A stretch of DNA of 64,000 nucleotides. Source: Diaphorobacter nitroreducens. Lineage in GTDB: Bacteria > Pseudomonadota > Gammaproteobacteria > Burkholderiales > Burkholderiaceae_C. Below the pieces are notes generated by a model. It was not told where the DNA came from and did not search any database. It worked only from the letters and a program-made list of their open reading frames with translations. A program made the position numbers and the translations under genes. Where the stretch lies: positions 62,001 through 126,000 of the forward strand of contig RJVL01000003.1 in NCBI GenBank assembly GCA_003755025.1, written 5' to 3'. This document shows positions 63,231 through 64,000 of the stretch, in pieces. The first letter of the stretch is position 1; every line of letters starts with the position of its first letter.

Positions 63231-63526
63231 GCTGAACCGCCTTTCTTCGCCAGGTGCTCCCGCAGCTCTTCGTTGATGTAGTCCGCAATCCATTCGCGGG
63301 TGTCTGCCCAGGCGGTGCCGTGCTTTGCCGCGTAGTAGTCCATGCGGCGCTGGAACCAGGCGCGGGCCTTGGGCAGCAGTTCGGGCGGGATGTTGTTTTC
63401 GTTCAGCCCCCATGCGAAAATTGGGGTGGAGTCTTTGGAAGTCGCCGCGGTGGTCTGGTAGCCCCCGGCGACTTTTGTTTTTTCGGGCACGCTTGCGCCC
63501 ACCTTGGTGGTGTTGGTGCTGTGCAT
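63227..63526 (-). CDS. Small protein of unknown function between alpA and the primase-like gene
   Basis: A 99-residue protein with a disordered Thr/Lys-rich N-terminus and a helical C-terminus (PPELLPKARAWFQRRMDYYA, then WADTREWIADYINEELREHL). I recognise no domain. Its stop overlaps the primase start, and it begins 9 bases after alpA. Position suggests an early regulatory or replication role. Confidence 0.65.
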   Translation of the reverse strand: MHSTNTTKVGASVPEKTKVAGGYQTTAATSKDSTPIFAWGLNENNIPPELLPKARAWFQRRMDYYAAKHGTAWADTREWIADYINEELREHLAKKGGSA

Positions 63527-63535
63527 GTGGCCCCC

Positions 63536-63748
63536 TTACTTGCCAAGGTTGGCAATGAGGGCGTCGATATCGCTGGATTTCCAGACGGTCACACGGGGGG
63601 ACAGCTTGATCCCAGGCGGGAACTTGCCATCCTTCACGCCCTTCCACCAGCCGCTGCGGCTGATGCCCATGCGGTCGGTGATGTGGGGGACTACGCGAAG
63701 CAAGGTGTCCGGCTGGTGTTGGTGATGCTGAGTAACTTTTGCTGGCAT
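63536..63748 (-). CDS. alpA: AlpA-family regulator
   Basis: A 70-residue winged helix-turn-helix protein from the ATG at 63748. LLRVVPHITDRMGISRSGWW followed by KGVKDGKFPPGIKLSPRVTVWKSSDIDALI (in parts) is the AlpA signature with the MGISRSTxW-like recognition helix. AlpA activates integrase or excision genes in P4-type elements and is the conserved first gene of Gram-negative PICIs, where it drives the island operon. Confidence 0.92.
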   Translation of the reverse strand: MPAKVTQHHQHQPDTLLRVVPHITDRMGISRSGWWKGVKDGKFPPGIKLSPRVTVWKSSDIDALIANLGK

Positions 63749-64000
63749 GGTTGGTCTTTCGTAGCTGTTGTTACGGAAAACCAAAACCCGGCTGTACACG
63801 TTGCTAATGCCGCCTGCTCCAAAGAATAGGTCGGTCGTGTTACCCTTCAAGTCCCGTCGCTGGGAGACTTTCAAGGCCCTCGGGTTTTGGCAGTCTAGAA
63901 GGCTCCTTGGTTGCACCCTTGGGGCCTTCGCCTTTTATGGACTCTCTCGTTCGTCCATGCATTAAATGTAGCGAGTATTTTTTGAGCATCAATCCAGCAA
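63749..64000 (-). promoter_or_regulatory. Structured leader/promoter region upstream of alpA
   Basis: About 250 bases with no supported gene. It is rich in short repeated words: GGGTTTTGG occurs near 63,786 (as its complement CCAAAACCC) and at 63,882-63,890, and GAAGGC (63,899-63,904) can pair with GCCTTC (63,925-63,930) ahead of TTTTA. An A+T-rich stretch lies at 63,961-63,980. It probably contains the alpA promoter and may encode a regulatory RNA. The integrase gene is expected further right. Confidence 0.4.

Larger units (their letters stand above)
54700..64000 (-). mobile_element. Capsid-forming PICI-like phage satellite (partial, runs off the right edge)
   Basis: All genes here lie on the minus strand. 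In transcription order they are alpA, a 99-codon gene, a CHC2 primase fragment, a RepA-like ATPase and a TubC-like gene, then a terminator and promoter region, then capsid, protease, portal, HNH, terS, terL, head-tail connector and head closure. Nothing follows but a terminator and the tRNA. No tail, baseplate, lysis or repressor gene is present in 9.3 kb. AlpA plus primase/Rep plus a complete head and packaging module without tails is the defining content of cf-PICIs, whose total size (10-15 kb) also fits. The integrase is expected just right of the window. A prophage that lost its tail genes is the main alternative. Confidence 0.78.

Noticed and set aside
63768-63965. 65-codon plus-strand frame near the right edge
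   Set aside because: Arg/Phe/Leu-rich with no domain or ribosome site, antisense to the alpA leader; more likely noncoding regulatory sequence.
54700-64000. Ordinary complete prophage
   Set aside because: No tail, tape-measure, baseplate, lysis or repressor genes are present in the visible 9.3 kb, and the head operon ends at a terminator beside the tRNA. It cannot be fully excluded until the right end is seen.

Overview
The window is high-GC (about 65-70 %) bacterial chromosome with the gene content and codon use of a betaproteobacterium of the family Comamonadaceae (Acidovorax/Alicycliphilus/Diaphorobacter-like). Grounds for this are the MetZ route to methionine, an E. coli-type ArgG, long antisense open frames typical of GC-rich coding DNA, and a family of short dispersed repeats built around AAGCGCTA / TAGCTATnAA cores that I associate with this family. 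The species assignment is inference; no rRNA is present.

Layout. 1-13,926 is core metabolism: the N-terminus of an anion symporter (cut by the window edge), an ECF41 sigma factor with its CMD-family partner gene, queuosine-precursor uptake and queC, argG, ppnP, a glycine-zipper envelope protein, and a co-directional run folC, a SPOR protein, cvpA, purF, metZ and gltX. 13,992-14,619 holds two tandem copies of a tRNA-Ala(GGC)/Glu(TTC)/Asp(GTC) trio behind a near-consensus sigma70 promoter. 14,679-30,893 is a Flp/Tad pilus region: a divergently oriented Lnt-like gene, the Flp pilin, an OmpA-like protein, TadG/TadE-like pseudopilins, a 59-codon second Flp-like pilin, RcpC/CpaB, an RcpA secretin, a TadA/CpaF ATPase with an N-terminal FHA domain, TadB, TadC, a DUF192 protein, TadD and several unassigned secreted or lipoprotein genes. 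No TadZ/CpaE or TadV prepilin peptidase is present here.

30,995-54,561 is again mostly core: an acyl-CoA/SDR dehydrogenase with a LiuR-like operator, a Fur-box-preceded iron-binding protein, glnS, aroQ, arfB, hydrolases, a dioxygenase, an Lrp regulator divergent from an AceE/MdeB-type E1 dehydrogenase, an M90 peptidase, lpxH, two cyclophilins, cysS, a DNA glycosylase, accA, a chemoreceptor, tilS and lysC. Dispersed repeats lie between several genes; three appear to have become coding sequence inside aceE, tilS and the ppiA signal peptide.

54,607-64,000 is the most interesting part. A tRNA-Ser(GCT) gene is followed immediately by a compact, entirely minus-strand mobile element that runs off the right edge. 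Read in its own direction it encodes an AlpA regulator, a small protein, a CHC2 zinc-finger primase fragment, a RepA-like helicase/ATPase and a TubC-docking-like protein (all overlapping or nearly touching), then a terminator and a repeat-rich promoter region, then a complete HK97-type head module: major capsid, prohead protease, portal, HNH endonuclease, TerS, TerL, head-tail connector and head closure protein. After the last head gene comes a terminator and the tRNA; there are no tail, lysis or repressor genes in the visible 9.3 kb. This composition matches a capsid-forming phage-inducible chromosomal island (cf-PICI), a satellite that builds its own small heads and packages its own DNA but takes tails from a helper phage. 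The integrase and far attachment site would lie beyond position 64,000 and are not visible.
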